Part shown: piece after piece, positions 11,663 to 23,680 of the stretch
How the letters are laid out: each line of letters opens with the position of its first letter
How positions within the stretch are numbered: position 1 is the first letter of the stretch
Origin: Chrysemys picta bellii
Taxonomy: Eukaryota > Chordata > Testudines > Emydidae
Direction: 5' to 3'
Length of the DNA: 64,000 nucleotides
Assembly (NCBI RefSeq): GCF_011386835.1
Contig: NC_088796.1
Location: 33,869,011 to 33,933,010 of the forward strand
Notes under the pieces: generated by a model
Databases searched by the model: none
Told to the model about the DNA's origin: nothing
What the model saw: only the letters and a program-made list of their open reading frames with translations
Made by a program: the position numbers and the translations under genes

Positions 11663-12785
11663 TCACATTACTCCAGACGAGCTCCAGGAGGCACTGTGCC
11701 TTAGGCGCATGTGTATAGACTATAAGAAGAGGAAGAATGTAAACAGCTAAAGAAGTTTAGAAGCTAATAGAGGGGGAAAAATTTGCCCAGGGTCTTGCTC
11801 TTAAAATAGATGGTAAAAAAAGTCCTCAGCACACATGAAACCTTACAGTCTACATCTAGAGCTTCAATATCAGCAGAGAAATGAAATGACATGTCACTTA
11901 AATTCTCTGCATCAGTTTCCTCACTATGAAGTGGGAACAATAATTATAATTTCCCAGCTCATAAGATATTGCATTAATTACTGCAACTGATTTCACATGG
12001 GCAGGCCCTTTGCAGGACAGGGCCTTAATGTTGGCAAAGAGTTTAGAAGAGGAGCAGTGCCAACTACTAACAGTTGGATTTCCTACACTAACTGCTTAAT
12101 ACTTTAAGTAGCAATAATTGTTTACCGTATGCCTTCTCCACAAGGAAAATTTAACAGACGCTAAGCTCATAAAGATGTAACAATGATCATAGATAGGGAA
12201 GACCTGTGGGTTAATGTGCAATATGTCAGCCAGATTTGCTTCCGGAATACTGTCTTCTTTATATGGCATGGCCTTTTAAGATTACCTACATCTGGTTAGT
12301 TGGGTAATTCAATTAGAAGACCCACTTTGACTACAGACCTCATTATATGAGATGGGGCAATAAATCACTGCTTTCTAAGCAACCGTACAAGACAAGTGCC
12401 CAATCCTCCTTGCTGATTGATCAGTCCTACAGTGGGCTGCTTGTGTATGGTCTCAGTGATGTGTTGTTCCTTGTATCTGCGGCAGTCTGATGCCAGAAGT
12501 GCATAGCACAGCCAAACAGATGAAGAACTGGAAACCACACTGAGCTTAAAAGAAAACTGCCATCATTTTGCTTAACATAGCAATTGGAAAAATACTTGTG
12601 GAGAGAAGCATTTCTCGCCACGTGTAGTCTGCAATTGTATTTTAATCACAATTCTTCTATCTCAGACTTACTTCTGGCTGCAGTTTTACTGCTAATATTA
12701 GAGCTCAGTTTTAAAAGATTATGGTACAAGCTTCCATCACTATTAATACTAGCTTAACAATTCAGAACTTAGTAATGTAAGTGTA
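11663..12785. other. Non-coding stretch
   Basis: AT-rich. No gene or named repeat recognised. Confidence 0.4.
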
Positions 12786-13083
12786 TAGATTCATAGGTCT
12801 TAAGGCCAGAAAGGACTGTTGTGATCATCTAGTCTGACCTTCTGTATAACACAGGCCAGAGAACTTCCCAGAATAATTCCCAGAGCAGATAATTTAGAAA
12901 AACATCCAATCTTGATTTAAAAATTGTCAGCAATGGAGAATCCACCACAACCCTTGGTAAGTTGTTTCAATGGTTAATTACTCTCACCATTAAAATGTAC
13001 ACCTTATTTCCAGTCTGAATTTGTCTAGCTTCCCTTCAACTTCCAGCCATTGGCTTGTGTTATACTTTTCTCTGGTAGCCTGA
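12786..13083 (-). mobile_element. CR1-type LINE, 3' fragment (minus orientation)
   Basis: 'AGATTCATAGGTCTTAAGGCCAGAAAGGACTG...CATCTAGTCTGACCTTCTGTATAACACAGGCC...CTTCCCTTCAACTTCCAGCCATTGGC', the reverse of the 3' region. Parallels the copy at 46371. Confidence 0.88.
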
Positions 13084-13205
13084 ATCCTTTGGGTCTAGAT
13101 TTACACACAAAGCAGCACAGGTAGGTATGGTTTGTAAATCACCTGCACCATTGGGGCAGCTGCACTTGAGGGGGTTCCACAAGAGGAGGGCAGCTTTAAT
13201 TTATG

Positions 13206-13489
13206 GTGTAGACCAGGGGTCGGCAACCTTCGGCATGTGGCCCATCCGGGTAATCCGCTGGTGGGCCGTGAGACATTTTGTTTATGTTGACCGTCCACAG
13301 GCACGGCCCCCCGCAGCTCCCAGTGGCCGCGGTTCGCCGTTCCTGGCCAATGGGAGCTGTGGGAAGCAGCTCGGGCCACTGGGATGTGCTGGCTGCCGCT
13401 TCCTGCAGCTCTTATTGGATGTCTCACGACCCGCCAGCGGATTACCCTGATGGGCCACATGCCAAAGGTTGCTGATCCCTGGTGTTGAC
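13206..13489. mobile_element. hAT MITE (CAGGGGTCGGCAACC type) with 8-bp target duplication
   Basis: The element 13214-13481 has ends CAGGGGTCGGCAACCTTCGG and, reversed, CAGGGATCAGCAACCTTTGG. The flanks GTGTAGAC and GTGTTGAC match at 7 of 8. The end sequence is typical of Charlie-type hAT families. The GC-rich interior has no transposase. Confidence 0.88.
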
Positions 13490-15484
13490 TATCTGGGGGA
13501 TAGCGTTACCTGCTTCTGGGTTTCAGGATAGGGCACAACTTGGCCCAATGTATCTTACAAAGCAGAGCTGACACAGACTCATTTATTGCTATGCCTCTGC
13601 TCTTCTGGAATTACCTCTTCTTTGGATGTGTACATCAAAGTGACCCTTATATATAGCAAAATGACTCCTAATGGCTCAGATTTAATATGGGCCAAAATCC
13701 ATTTTTGCATAGCATCCATAGCCTCAAACAAATCATATTGGCATGGCTCTAAGGATCCCTTATGATTGTATTTGCTTAGAAAAACATCTCTAGAAGATGA
13801 AGTCCTCATGAATTTTAGATACAAATGTGTCTGCAACACATATTTATGTCTAAATGGCCTGCCTTGACAATTTGTCTAATGCTTAGAAATTGGTATGTCA
13901 CTTAATCTTGATAAGGGCTGAGTGCAGATAATGGATTAATCAGCCTATCATAACATAATGAAAATGGTCCCAGGAGAGCACAGATGTACAAAGAGAGAAT
14001 GATCCGTGAGTTGGAATAGCCCACCAATAATTGAAAATACCTTGTTCTTTGATATGCACCTATTAATGCAAATGATACAGTGTATGATTTACAGTTTGGT
14101 CCCACTTATACTTATTTGTATAGGTAAGTTATTATTTGAGGTACAGGGTAATTAAACAACCTTCCCTGGTGTTATGCAGTAGATGATTGGCTTAGTGTGC
14201 CTGAATTTAAACCACAGGTATGCTGTTGTAACCAAGTCTCACACCTTCTTCCCCATCCTGCCTAAATTAGACACAGCCTCCTATATGTGAAATAGATATA
14301 ATTGGCAGCAGTCACCACTTAAAATAAACACACATTTCCCAATACTAAAAAATCAGTGCATTTATTTTCTATTTTAAGTAGCGAAAAGACTTGTGATATT
14401 TCAGTATCACTGTGTGGTAGCGTAGTAAATGCTGTTGTTTTCCCCCCACCCTTAAGGGCAATCACTGTGCTTCATGAAATGGTCAGAGACTGAGGAATTG
14501 AGTTGAATATACATACAGTACTAAAGTGCATGAGGAAAAATAGGAGGAGAAACTGTGGTTTCATTAAACATCACTCAATATAAGCAACTGCATAGGGAAA
14601 TTGAGTTTTTCCTGTTTTAGCTGTTTATGCATGAAGCAGCGTGAACATTCATGACTTAAAGCCTGGAGAGGGAACACTCCTGCTTTTGCACTGCTTTCTT
14701 TCTGTTTAGCCGCCTTAGTTATTTTTGTCCACACCCGCTCATAAATCATAACAAGCTGAACAAGGAAGAAAAATAAATTCAGGCACCAGAAATAAAAGAA
14801 GAGAGCTCTTTTGTACTCCTTTTGACAGGCAAAATATACACAGAGCCAAATTCTGAGCCTTGTTCAAGTCTGGAGATGGATGAATAATAATAAAAAAAGA
14901 ATTATGAATAATTTATTTGCCAAAAAAATTCCCACATTGGTCAGATGAATTATTCACAATGAATAATTCAGCCAGCTCCATTAAAGTCTTTAAATAATTT
15001 CCAATTTATTGAATCCCCTGTGCCAGCCCACCCAGCCCACTTCTGAAATCCAGCAATAAAATAAAAGGACCATTTGCACTTGTAGTCATGATGTTTCAAT
15101 GGTACCTCTAAATCCTTACTCCTGTTTGAGGAGCAGAATAGTGACTTTACTATGGGAGTGGGAGCTGGGAACTCCTGAGTTTTAGTGCTGGCATGGTTCT
15201 CTATTGGCTCACCAAGTGACCTTATATATGTTATTTAAGCTCTCTGGGACAAATTCACCCCTGATGTAACTCCATTGGATCCCAAGATGTTATATCAGGG
15301 CAAATTTGGCCCTCTGTGTCTCAGTTTGCCCTTTTGTAAAACGAGGCTGATATATTTCACTCACGGTGGTGCCTTCAAACATGCCTGCAGTTACTAGTAT
15401 GAATCTGGACTAGATAGATAGTGTGCAAACTTGATTACCATTTGACAGCTACTTAGTAGATTTGGTGAAATGTGTGGGCAATCT
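13490..15484. other. Non-coding stretch
   Basis: AT-rich. Contains a weak short palindromic repeat near 15241-15315 ('GACAAATTCACCCCTGATGTAAC...TTATATCAGGGCAAATTTGGCCC'). Nothing else recognised. Confidence 0.4.
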
Positions 15485-15574
15485 CAAGCCATCTCCTAGC
15501 AGACTGTAGTGCCTGGCACATTTGAAGCTAATGGTCACCCTTGCTGCCATACTCAGGAGGGAGCCCAAAGATGA
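15485..15574 (-). repeat. 90-bp inverted duplicate, left arm
   Basis: CAAGCCATCTCCTAGCAGAC...GGAGGGAGCCCAAAGATGA. It matches the reverse complement of 16858-16947 with one difference (A versus C at 15527). Similarity stops abruptly at both ends. Confidence 0.92.
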
Positions 15575-16857
15575 ACGTGCATGGAAAATGGGACGACCCA
15601 CTCACCTCCATGTGTGGCACTTCCAAGCCAAAAAAAAGGTGAAGCACATTCTCAAGGCACCATACGGAAGTTTCCAATGTCATTGCTCATGCTGCCCTGT
15701 TCTGTGGCTAGAGTGTCAGGCTGCAGGGTTGTCAATCTCTAGTACCTGTCACCAGAACTCAGGTCACTTTAAAAACTGAATGAAAATATTTTTGATGATC
15801 TATTTTTTTAACATTATCTAAGATTTATTTTAAAGTACAAGAATCGTTCTCTTGGAACAATCTCCCTCTTCCTGTGTACCTCTCTTTGGCTATTGCATCA
15901 AATCTCTTCTTAAAATATTCCGGCCCTGAGTCTTCATTGCCCTGCACCTTGTGAAGGTGTAAAATGTATCATTCTGGTGGGGTAGCATTTTACACCCTCT
16001 TTTCACTAACTTTATACTGGTGTAGGGGAGTGTATATAGTACAGGGCAACAAAGAATTGGGTTTGCTTTCTCCACAAAGCCTTGCAACAATGACCTCTGC
16101 AAGATTGCTGCACTGCCTTCAGCTTATAACACGATTATACCAGTCAAAATTGTGGCTGAGCTGTTTTGTTTGTATTTGACCAATACTGCAACTTCCTTCA
16201 GGCAGGTACCACCTCTCCTTATACCTCACGTTAACAGACCACCCATCACCTTCCCAGTGATACTCTGTTTCCCTTTCCTTTCTGGAGTATTGAAGCTGCA
16301 GACCATGACTGGCTAATTCTGATCCCATTTTGCATAATTCTGCTGATCTAAACAAATGTCAAGTAGTCCCCTACATTAAAATTAACAGCAGTAGCTGCTT
16401 TGGTGAGATTTTGGTGGTGTGAGCAGGAACCTCTTGATGCCAACTGACAGAGGGCACAGAGGAGATGCATGAGGTTTTACCCCTGGGTCTGGTACACGCA
16501 TACTAATTCACCAAAGGGTGGCATCTAAGGTGTGTACCGAGAGCCACTGGCTTACTGGTCATCATAGTCACTGCAAAAGATATGTATGGATAATAGTTAA
16601 GCAGTTATGTATCTATACTGGAAATTATGTTCTTCAAACCTTGAAGTTAAAAGCAGGTCACCAGCAGGTGACAGGCCTCGGACAGATTCTGTTCTGGCAG
16701 GGGGTAGGAGGTACTTACCTCTCTCTGTCTTGTCAGATGTGTATTGTGCAGTGTATGTATCAAAATGGAGGCCTATTTGCATTACTGAGCCTGAGGCTAA
16801 TAGAGAGATTGTGAATTCACCTGAGAGAAGATCTGCAGGAAAAAACTGAAACAGCCA
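15575..16857. other. 1.28-kb segment between the inverted arms
   Basis: No gene recognised. The right part (about 16500-16857) runs into the LTR-like sequence that continues to 17800, so part of it may belong to that element. The remainder is unique-looking. Confidence 0.35.
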
Positions 16858-16947
16858 TCATCTTTGGGCTCCCTCCTGAGTATGGCAGCAAGGGTGACCA
16901 TTAGCGTCAAATGTGCCAGGCACTACAGTCTGCTAGGAGATGGCTTG
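16858..16947 (+). repeat. 90-bp inverted duplicate, right arm
   Basis: Partner of 15485-15574. It lies within sequence continuous with the LTR-like 3' part at 17268-17815. Confidence 0.92.
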
Positions 16948-16998
16948 CGGGTTTGGGAGGAGGAGGTGCATCATCCTGTTTATGAGTAATGACAATGG

Positions 16999-17275
16999 AT
17001 CCAGGGCAGGGCCGGCGCTTCCACTAGGTGACCCTAGGCAGTCGCCTAGGGCGGCAGGATTTGGGGGGTGGCATTTTGCCGCCTTCGGCAGTGGGGGGGT
17101 CCTTCTGCTCCGGGTCTTCGGCGGAAATTCGGTGGCAGGTCCTTCACTCGCTCTGGGACCCGCCGCCGAAGTGCCCCGAAGACGCGGAGCGGAAGGACCC
17201 CCACCACCGAATGCTCAGAGGAGGAGCGCTGCCACCTAGGGCAGCAAAAACCCTGGCGCTGCTCCTGATCCAGGG
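16999..17275. mobile_element. hAT MITE (CAGGGCCGG type) with perfect 8-bp target duplication
   Basis: The element 17007-17267 lies between two copies of ATCCAGGG (16999-17006 and 17268-17275). It starts CAGGGCCGGCGC and contains 'GTCGCCTAGGGCGGCAGG' and 'CCTAGGGCAGCAAAA'. The right end GGCGCTGCTCCTG is a diverged inverted end. It interrupts an LTR-like sequence. Confidence 0.85.
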
Positions 17276-17815
17276 GTAATAACTGAAGGTACTAAGATAC
17301 ACCCGGGACCCTTCACTGAGAAGACAAGCTGAGAGTGTGGCTTGTTTCATGAGAAATGGATCACAGCTTGCCTGGCTGAAAACGATGATGAGTAATACTA
17401 TAAGACATGGCAGTGACTAGTTCAGTAAGACTAGCTTCTACAATGCACGTTATGATTGTATTTTACATGTAACCATTTGTTTTCAGTATATCTACTTGCT
17501 CTCATTTAATCTCTATTCTTTGTTAAATAAACTTGTTTTCACTATACCCGTATCTAAGTGCTGTATGTTAAATGGAGAGGCAATCCTGAGGTGAAAAGGG
17601 TAAGCTGGTGTGTACTGCTTCTTTGGGAGCAGTAGATCGGCGAATTCTCTGAGTGGGTCTGGGGCTGGACACTCCAGGGGACACTCCGAGCGCTTGAGGG
17701 TTGGAGTATGCTTATCTCTAGCCTGTAGAGAGACAGCAAGCTAGGTGCAGGCCTTGAGTGCTTGTGTTGCCTCCAGGCAACACAGGTATTGAATTTTGGT
17801 TTTGCCGGTGGGTAC
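17276..17815 (+). mobile_element. LTR-like 3' part with AATAAA signal
   Basis: Contains 'ATTGTATTTTACATGTAACCATTTGTTTTCAGTATATC' followed by AATAAA at 17526-17531. GC-rich sequence (CTGGACACTCCAGGGGACACTCC, CCTCCAGGCAACACAG) then follows, as in R-U5 of endogenous retroviral LTRs. I recognise this layout from reptile retroviral LTRs, but the outer ends and target duplication could not be set. The left part probably extends beyond the hAT insert to about 16500. Confidence 0.5.
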
Positions 17816-19652
17816 CTAACACTGGCTCCACCCCTTCCCCTGGGGCCCCATTCCCACTCCATCTCTTCCCATCCCTGCTCCCTCAAAACTCCCTGCTCTG
17901 AACGCCTCCTGCCCTCTGCTGGCTCCTTTCTGCCCAATCCTGCCTAAAGGGCAGTGAGAGGGGAGGGGGCAGAGAAGAGTGAGTGGTGGGGCAGTCCCAC
18001 TCAACAGCTGATCAGTGGTGCAGCCGCTGAAGAGCTGATGGGGACACAGGGCCAGCCGCTGAACAGCTGATTGGTGGCCAGCCCCAGGGATGCCAGAACA
18101 GCAACCCTGGCCAGCCTATTTTTTTTCCATGGGTGCTTGAACCCCTGAATCCACAGAGTTATCCAGGCAGGCACAGATAATGTTTCCTCATGCCGAGGGC
18201 AAGTGGTAGCAAGGTGCATCAAAACCCTGGGAAGCCTCACAGCTGGTGTCATTTTTTTCTCTTTCTGCAAACATTGGAGCAGCTGAACTATTCTGCAGTG
18301 ATTGACATTCAGAAATCTTGGTGCCCAATTTAGAGACTATATGGTATTACAAAGCAGAGATTCCAGCTGTTTAGCTACTTTTCAAAGCAAGTCCAGTCCG
18401 CAATAGTTTGCAAAGTCTGTTTAACCCATTCAGAACACACATTTTATTTTAAAAAGTTACAAGTTAGCTTTCCAAGCTGGCGCCTTTGTCACATCTCTTG
18501 CGTGTAGTTTGAGATATTACAGAACAATGCAACATACAAAAACAGTGAGGTGTACTTAGCAGATTAAAAATCCCCTTCATTCAGGGTCTGAACATGCTCC
18601 ATTTCCATTGTTTTAAACCTGAGCAAAACTGGCCATTCCCAAGGGAAGGGCATTTAGGATTGTGTCCTAAAGCCAACTGAAGGCCTTTTAGGAGATGCTG
18701 AGGAACCCTGAGTTCAATGGGCATCGAGGGCCCTCAGTACTTTCCACGATGTGCTTGGCAGATGGCAGGCTCAGGCTCTTATTTGTCAGTGTGCCAACTA
18801 GCTCTTCTGCAACACTCCGGGGGGGAAACAAACATTACAAAATTGTACTTAGAGGATAAATCCAAGCAATGACATTAGATTAGTTGAAGAGTTCCTATTT
18901 GCTGGCACAGAAATAGTTTAAAGCTTACTCAGCACTTTATATCAGCTGCTGATTGTCTGTGGTCACAATCTCAGCTTCCTGTTTATGTACTCCTAATATT
19001 TTCAGTGAGTCAGCAGCTTGTCTGTAAAAATGTCTAGTTGAACAGGACACACTTTTCTTAGACATTGCACTTTTCATGAATGGCAGGGCATGAGTCATTT
19101 TTGCTCATCCTTGTTCTTCAATTCATGGCACTGATCATGTGTTTTTTCTCATGTTTACTTCAGACTGGTTGCCTTTTCAAGCTTTCCCCCTTACTCAGGA
19201 GATCAGCATTGCTTCAGAAATATAGGAAATGAAAACAACACTGATCAGTTGTGAAATGCAAGAGCTTAATTTTTAGGACATTTTGCCTTCAGAAACCTGT
19301 AGTTTAGCACCTTGTAAGGGAAGCTAGATGGTACTGTGGGGCATTACATATTTTGGTAAAATGGTGGCTTGTATAACAAATTAAAAGAAGTTATTTGTAA
19401 GTGGGAAGCCCAGGAGACAATATATTTTTCTCTACCTTATGTAGCTCAGCTCAAGAACTTTGTTGGTGTATATTTCAAACATGAATAAATCTTTCCCCCT
19501 TTTTGGCCATAAACAGAGTTCCAGCCTGACTTTGTATAAAGAAATATGGCTCAGGTTTAACACACCATCAAAAAGTGGGTGTATTGTTTATTAGGGCATG
19601 TTTATTAGGGCAGTAAAATAGCTTGCAGCCACACTGGTGTTCTAATGATGTA
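17816..19652. other. Non-coding stretch
   Basis: A GC-rich first 300 bases grade into AT-rich sequence. No gene or named repeat recognised. Confidence 0.4.
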
Positions 19653-19750
19653 GTGCCTAAGTCCCATTTTCAAAAGCAATTTATTTGACTCTAGTCACTT
19701 TTGAAAATGGGAGTTAGGCTCCTCAGTCACTTAGGTATTTTTGAAAATAT
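19653..19750. repeat. Palindromic MITE-like repeat
   Basis: 'CCTAAGTCCCATTTTCAAAAG' is mirrored by 'CTTTTGAAAATGGGAGTTAGG' 20 bases later, with a further 'CACTTAGGTATTTTTGAAAAT'. Confidence 0.65.
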
Positions 19751-20027
19751 TACCTGTAGGGTTTAATGTTTCATCAGCTGAGTGTGTTGAAGTCAGAATC
19801 CTCTTAAAGGTGGAGTTCTTGAGAAAGCTTAGAGAAGAGATCAAATCCAGAGTTTACCATGACAATCTTCATATTCTTAACCTTTATTGTTACCACACTC
19901 TGTACCTTAAAATTGCTTAACCTGCTGGGCTGTGAACCAGTTGATCTGTTGAACAGTGCATGCTGCCTAGAACATATTACCTTGATGCTTTGCTGTCTTC
20001 ACTGGCTGGCTCCCCACTGAATACTGA

Positions 20028-20302
20028 GAGTATGTCTACACTGAACCCCTCCCACCCACCTCAGCCCCCCAGAGGCAGTGAGTCTCATAGCCCAGGTCGG
20101 CTGAGTTGGGCTCACACTATAGAGTTAAAAATAGCAGTGTAGACATTCCCACAGCAGTGGGGCTGGAACCCAGGTTCTGAGGCCCAACCTCCTTGCCTGG
20201 TTTCAGAATCAGATTTTAGCCCCATAGCACTAGCCCGAGTCAGTTGATCTATACTCTGAGACTCACTGCTATGGGGTTTTGTTTTGCAGAGTAGATGTCA
20301 TA
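20028..20302. mobile_element. MITE with 'GTATGTCTACACTG' ends, copy A
   Basis: Starts GAGTATGTCTACACTGAACC and ends TTTTGCAGAGTAGATGTCAT, imperfect inverted ends. Inside, 'GAGTCTCATAGCCCAGGTCGGCTGAGTTGGGCTC' and 'GCACTAGCCCGAGTCAGTTGATCTATACTCTGAGACTCACTGC' form an inverted pair. Related to 26553-26869. Confidence 0.7.
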
Positions 20303-21489
20303 TTCAAGGTTTCAGTCCTCAATCTGCAAAGTTCTCCATAAAAGTGACTCAAGTTACTTGAGGAACCACCTCACTCCCTGTGATCATAACCGCCCATAGT
20401 AACCACATTACACTGGAACAATGGAATTGTTAACTTTCCAGGAAACATCTTTCTTGGCAACTGACCCATGATTATGGAACTCATTTCTGGAAGAGATCGG
20501 AGAGACAACGTGCTTTGGGGACCTTGGAACAAATGTAAAATTCATTTCTGAGACTGCAGGATAGAGAGAGAACAAAGGATAAAATAGTCAACAAAGGCCT
20601 GCTTCTGCTCCCATTGAAGTCAATGGGAGTTTTGTTACGGATAGAAGCAGGAGCTGCATTTGATTGTATATAGCTGAATTTCATCACTTTTAATAAAAGT
20701 TGTTCTTTTCCATTTTGCTGCTCAGCCGTTTAAAAAGGGAGTGGAATTTAGGCATTATTTCTTTAGCAATTGCATCATTCATATAAATTAACAGGGTTAG
20801 AAATAGATAAATAGTTTAAAAAAGCATTAAATAAGGATGAGTTGTCTTGTTCCTAATATACTTGGAAAAGGCCTTATTTATCTTAACCTCTTGTGCAATC
20901 TTCTGCTCATTTTCTATTCTTTTTCTTTATTTTTTTTATTTGCTACTCCCTTCCCTTCAATCCCTTTTCAAATGTATCTTCATCATACCATACAAAAACA
21001 ACAGTTAGATGCCAGGGGAATAAAAGAAAGAAATTTAAAAAACAGAGCATCTCCTCTGTAATTTATAGCAAGCTGTAACATAATAGTTTCAAACACACTG
21101 GAAGAGGTCAAATTGCACAATTGTGCATGTCTGACTGAAAGAGACATCCAGGACTATTGCAATCAGGAAATGTTTACAAAATTGAGTTGCTAATGAAGGA
21201 CGCGTGAACATTAGTCACTCTGCATATTGCATGTATTACAGGACAGATTCTACGGACTTTACTCACTCCAACGATCTTCACTATGTTTTTTTGGTGTGTG
21301 TGTGAACAGAGTCTGTAAAATGAGCTCCTGATATTTTTTTCTAGTGCATAAATTGATACTATGTATGCCATGACTTCAGTGAAAAGGGGCTTTTCAGTTG
21401 TTAGTGCAGTGTTAGCTTGTGAATTGGGATTGGGTTTATTGTAAGGAACAATGTATTGTAGCAAATTGCCATGGGCAAGGATTCAAAGA
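20303..21489. other. Non-coding stretch
   Basis: AT-rich. A short 'CTCCCATTGAAGTCAATGGGAG' perfect palindrome (about 20608-20629) belongs to the small palindromic repeat type seen elsewhere. Nothing else recognised. Confidence 0.45.
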
Positions 21490-22326
21490 CCTAACAGCAG
21501 GGCCGGTGCAACCATTTAGGCAAACTAGGCGGCTGCTTAGGGCGCTTAGTGATTGGGGGCGCCTAAAAGCCCGCTCAGGCGAGGAGGTGGAGTGGAGGTG
21601 AGCTGGGGCGGGGGGGGGGGCATGGGGAGGGCTGCCCGCAGTAACGGGGGGGCACACAGGGGAACCGCTTCCCGCCCCAGATCACCTCCACTCTGCCTCC
21701 TCCGCTGAGCACACAGCCCCCGCTCTAAGTCTCCTCCAATCGGCGCCGCAAGCCTGGGAAGGGAGGAGAATTAGAGCGGCACTGGTGTGCTCAGCGGAGG
21801 AGGCGGAGCCGAGGTGAGCTGGGGCAGGCTGCTGCTGCGGCGGGGGTCTCACCAGGTGGGGTTAGCTGCTGTGGCAGGGGTCTCCCCGGGTGGGGTTAGC
21901 TGCCATGGGGGGGGGGAAGTCTCCCCAGGTGGGGTTAGCTGCTGTGGCGGGGGTCTCCCCAGGTGGGGTTAGCTTCCGCGGGAAGGGGGGAGTCTCCCCG
22001 GGTGGAGTTAGCTGCTGTGGGTGGAGGGGTCCCTGGGCGGGGTTAGCTTCCGCAGAGCGGGGAGTCTCCCCAGGCAGGGTTAGCTGCTGCGGTGGGGGTC
22101 TCGCCAGATGGGGTTAGCTTTCGTGGGGGGGGGTGTCTCCCCGGGAGGGGTTAGCTGCCGCGGAGCAGGGGGTCGCTGCTGCAGGGGGGTAGGGATGGCA
22201 GGCTCCCCGGGTGGGGGGCTGGGTTAGCTGCTGTGGAGGGGGCGGGGTTAGGTGGGTGGGTGGGGGGCGCAAGGTGGAAGTTTCACCTAGGGTGCGAAAC
22301 TTCCTTGCACCGGCCCTGCCTAACAG
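21490..22326. mobile_element. Large hAT MITE (CAGGGCCGG type) carrying a minisatellite; perfect 8-bp duplication
   Basis: The element 21498-22318 lies between two copies of CCTAACAG (21490-21497, 22319-22326). The ends CAGGGCCGGTGCAA and TTGCACCGGCCCTG are exact inverted repeats. 'GCAAACTAGGCGGCTGCTTAGGGCG' next to the left end and 'GTTTCACCTAGGGTGCGAAAC' near the right are the family's usual sub-ends. The interior is a G-rich tandem array. Confidence 0.92.
21830..22260 (+). repeat. G-rich minisatellite inside the hAT MITE
   Basis: About a dozen degenerate units of roughly 30-40 bp based on 'GGGGTCTCCCCGGGTGGGGTTAGCTGCTGTGG'-like sequence. The unit 'GGTGGGGTTAGCTGC' recurs through the array. 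Non-coding; unit number would be expected to vary. Confidence 0.85.
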
Positions 22327-23440
22327 GTATTTTCTGTCTCTAATTTCTATAATTATTACAATTCTAATAGAATGTAAAAAGATCCTGAAGCAAGACTAAG
22401 GCGGAGGGGCTGGGAAAGGTTGAGGAAATGGTTCACCACAAGAACTCTGTGTTCCAGGATTTTTATTTAAAAAAAATACAAACAACAAATTTAACATGTC
22501 TTTCCACAAGGTCCATTAACCCAACGGCTCCACTCAGACATCACTTGAAGGAAGAGTAGGGGGGGCACAGCAGATTGGATCAGGGATTGGGATTTGGGTA
22601 TATGGAAAGGCTCAGAGGCAAGAACAGGTAGAAGATAGGAATGGGGCCGTTAGTTGTATTACTTGGGTAAAACAAAGAGGGGAATGAAAAGCGATAAGAG
22701 CAGAGAGGTAGATTTTGTAGAGATTTGGTGATGGAAAATGAAGGGAAGCCATGACTTTGGGGAATAGTCCTATTGATCCCAACTGAGTTATCTACATGCT
22801 TAAAGTTAAGCAGGTGCTTATGTGCTTCTCTGGATCAGAGCCAAAGTACTCAGCATGTAGGAGGATCAAGCCCCTGATGAGGGCTGGGTGTGGTCAGAGT
22901 GGCCCTTAACCTCAGATATGCTGAAGCACAGATGTTTGTAGCCTATGCATCTACTTCCACTACTGTTGCCAGACCTCCCTTAGGGAGCTTTTTTTTTCAG
23001 ACAGTAGTTTTTATTTCCATCCATATGTCCCTCTGTTAATGGCAATTTATTTCCTATGGTCTGACTCCTTCCCACCAAAAGACATAATACTGTGTAAATT
23101 CCACTGCACTTTTCATCCAAAGATCTCAAAAGCCCTTTAAAAACGTGAATAAATAAAGCTTTGTTACAATGGAGGGAAAATATTATCTGTAGATGGGGAA
23201 GAGTAAAGTTTTCTAGTAACCACTGTTTTTTGATGACTTAAGTTTTTGTGACCCAACTTTGGCCTGATTTCAAGAAGTGCTGAACCTCAAAACTCCAATT
23301 GAAGGCAAGGGAGTTGTAGGTCCAGCGAACCTGTGAAAAGTGGCCCCACCATATCTCCGTTTGGGCCACCTTTCAAAAATTTAGCCTAAATAATTTACCC
23401 CAAGTCACACAGTAAATCAGTTACAGTTGTGATTAGAACC
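22327..23440. other. Non-coding stretch
   Basis: AT-rich. No gene or named repeat recognised. Confidence 0.4.
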
Positions 23441-23680
23441 TACCCTGTTTCCCCGAAAATAAGACATCCTCCGAAAATAAGGCCTACTTACAGTTTTGCC
23501 TCTCGTTGTAATATAAGGCATCCCCCCGATAATAAGACCTCCCCGATAATAAGGCATCCACCGATAATAAGGCATTTTTCATTTCTGAAAAATAAGACAT
23601 CCCCTGAAAATAAGACCTAGCGCATCTTTGGGAGCAAAAATTAATATAAGACACTGTCTTATTTTCGGGGAAACAGGGTA
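23441..23680. mobile_element. Mariner-like MITE (CCCTGTTTCCCCGAAAATAAG) with TA duplication
   Basis: The element 23443-23678 has exact terminal inverted repeats (CCCTGTTTCCCCGAAAATAAG at both ends) and TA on each side. The interior repeats short 'CCGATAATAAGGCAT' and 'CCGAAAATAAGGC' units. Non-autonomous. I recognise this end sequence as a widespread vertebrate MITE but cannot name the family with certainty. Confidence 0.88.

Noticed and set aside
21787..22117. Gly-rich repeated frames (SPGGVSCCGGG)
   Set aside because: They are translations of the minisatellite in a MITE, not a structural protein gene.
23441..23680. Regularly spaced 'CCGATAATAAGGCAT' units as a CRISPR-like array
   Set aside because: Units are contiguous within terminal inverted repeats with TA flanks in a vertebrate genome; this is a MITE.
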